A stretch of DNA of 6,807 nt from Thermomonas sp. (lineage in GTDB: Bacteria; Pseudomonadota; Gammaproteobacteria; Xanthomonadales; Xanthomonadaceae), in contig JANJSW010000137.1 of NCBI GenBank assembly GCA_024711415.1, forward strand, positions 1 to 6,807, given 5' to 3'. Positions 5,690 to 6,807 of this stretch are shown here, in pieces. Below the pieces are notes generated by a model. The model was not told where the DNA came from and made no database searches. It saw nothing but the letters and a program-made list of their open reading frames with translations. The translations under genes were made by a program, and so were the position numbers. The first letter of the stretch is position 1; the number at the start of each line of letters is the position of its first letter.

Positions 5690-6807
5690 ATGGCAAAGGG
5701 TAAGTTCGAGCGCACCAAGCCCCACGTGAACGTGGGCACGATCGGTCACGTTGACCACGGCAAGACGACGCTGACGGCGGCGCTGACGAAGGTGGGCGCG
5801 GAGCGTTTCGGTGGTGAGTTCAAGGACTACGGTTCGATCGACGCGGCGCCGGAAGAGAAGGCGCGCGGCATCACGATCTCGACCGCGCACGTGGAATACG
5901 AAAGCCCGACCCGTCACTACGCGCACGTGGACTGCCCGGGCCACGCCGACTACGTGAAGAACATGATCACGGGTGCGGCGCAGATGGACGGCGCGATCCT
6001 GGTGTGCTCGGCGGCTGACGGCCCGATGCCGCAGACCCGCGAGCACATCCTGCTGTCGCGCCAGGTGGGCGTGCCGTACATCGTCGTGTTCCTGAACAAG
6101 GCCGACATGGTGGACGATGCCGAGCTGCTCGAGCTGGTCGAGATGGAAGTGCGCGAGCTGCTGTCCAAGTACGACTTCCCGGGTGACGACACCCCGATCA
6201 TCGCGGGTTCGGCCCGCCTGGCGCTGGAAGGCGACCAGAGCGAGATCGGCGTGCCGGCGATCATCAAGCTGGTGGATGCGCTGGACACCTGGATTCCGGA
6301 GCCGGAGCGCGCGATCGACAAGCCGTTCCTGATGCCGGTGGAAGACGTGTTCTCGATCTCGGGCCGCGGCACCGTGGTGACCGGCCGCATCGAGCGCGGC
6401 GTGATCAAGGTGGGCGAGGAAATCGAGATCGTCGGTATCCGTCCGACCCAGAAGACCACCGTGACCGGCGTGGAAATGTTCCGCAAGCTGCTGGACCAGG
6501 GCCAGGCGGGCGACAACGCGGGCCTGCTGCTGCGCGGCACCAAGCGTGACGACGTGGAGCGTGGCCAGGTGCTGTGCAAGCCGGGTTCGATCACCCCGCA
6601 CACCGAGTTCGAGGCCGAGGTGTACGTGCTGTCGAAGGACGAGGGTGGCCGTCATACCCCGTTCTTCAAGGGCTACCGCCCGCAGTTCTACTTCCGCACC
6701 ACCGACATCACCGGTGCGGTGCAGCTGCCGGAAGGCACCGAGATGGTGATGCCGGGCGACAACGTGAAGATGGTGGTCACGCTGATCAACCCGGTGGCGA
6801 TGGACGA
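5690..6807 (+). CDS. tuf: Translation elongation factor EF-Tu (3' end missing)
   Basis: EF-Tu delivers aminoacyl-tRNA to the ribosomal A site as a GTP complex. The window holds 372 complete codons of about 396, and the frame is open to the right edge (last full codon GAC 6803-6805). Seen in order: P-loop GHVDHGKT (19-26), switch [12 protein letters not shown], switch II DCPGH (81-85) with the catalytic His85, the guanine-specificity motif NKAD (136-139), GSARLALEG at the G5 position, then domain 2 ([15 protein letters not shown]) and most of domain 3 ([18 protein letters not shown]). No key residue is altered. ATG 5690 gives the standard [20 protein letters not shown] start. Placed after Tyr, Gly and Thr tRNAs under a strong promoter, it matches tufB of E. 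coli. A second tuf copy elsewhere is usual in this group. Thr codons shift from mostly ACG near the start to nearly all ACC later. Confidence 0.99.
   Translation, partial: MAKGKFERTKPHVNVGTIGHVDHGKTTLTAALTKVGAERFGGEFKDYGSIDAAPEEKARGITISTAHVEYESPTRHYAHVDCPGHADYVKNMITGAAQMDGAILVCSAADGPMPQTREHILLSRQVGVPYIVVFLNKADMVDDAELLELVEMEVRELLSKYDFPGDDTPIIAGSARLALEGDQSEIGVPAIIKLVDALDTWIPEPERAIDKPFLMPVEDVFSISGRGTVVTGRIERGVIKVGEEIEIVGIRPTQKTTVTGVEMFRKLLDQGQAGDNAGLLLRGTKRDDVERGQVLCKPGSITPHTEFEAEVYVLSKDEGGRHTPFFKGYRPQFYFRTTDITGAVQLPEGTEMVMPGDNVKMVVTLINPVAMD

Overview
The window is a compact, very GC-rich stretch of bacterial core genome with every gene on the + strand. Gene order (lolB, ispE, tRNA-Gln, prs, rplY, pth, ychF, then tRNA-Tyr, tRNA-Gly, tRNA-Thr, tuf), the strongly G/C-ending codons and the Xanthomonas-like protein sequences (for example the prs N-terminus [15 protein letters not shown]) point to a gammaproteobacterium of the Xanthomonadaceae/Lysobacteraceae (Xanthomonas, Lysobacter, Luteimonas and relatives). 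The genus cannot be fixed from the sequence alone.

Layout. 1-609 is lolB, cut at its 5' end, overlapping ispE (606-1478) by an ATGA junction. The 5' end of tRNA-Gln(TTG) (1477-1552) lies inside the ispE stop codon. A C-rich 48-nt leader without a Shine-Dalgarno leads to prs (1601-2560). A 111-nt spacer with three consecutive hairpins leads to rplY (2672-3325). A 12-bp palindrome separates rplY from pth (3388-3969). An inverted array of degenerate 7-bp repeats begins at the pth stop codon and runs up to ychF (4044-5135). A strong sigma70-type promoter (5208-5236) then starts a second unit: tRNA-Tyr(GTA), tRNA-Gly(TCC), tRNA-Thr(GGT) and tuf, which runs off the right edge (5690-6807). No stretch above 300 bases lacks a gene.

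Together the genes cover outer-membrane lipoprotein insertion (LolB), isoprenoid precursor synthesis (IspE), PRPP supply (Prs) and translation (L25, Pth, YchF, EF-Tu and four tRNAs). The second unit resembles the Escherichia coli tufB operon (thrU-tyrU-glyT-thrT-tufB) without its first tRNA.

I found no defence system, mobile element, CRISPR array, biosynthetic cluster or unknown protein family. The points worth a second look are RNA-level: the stop codon shared by ispE and tRNA-Gln, the SD-less prs leader, the hairpin-rich rplY leader, the inverted heptamer array, and an uneven threonine codon pattern along tuf.
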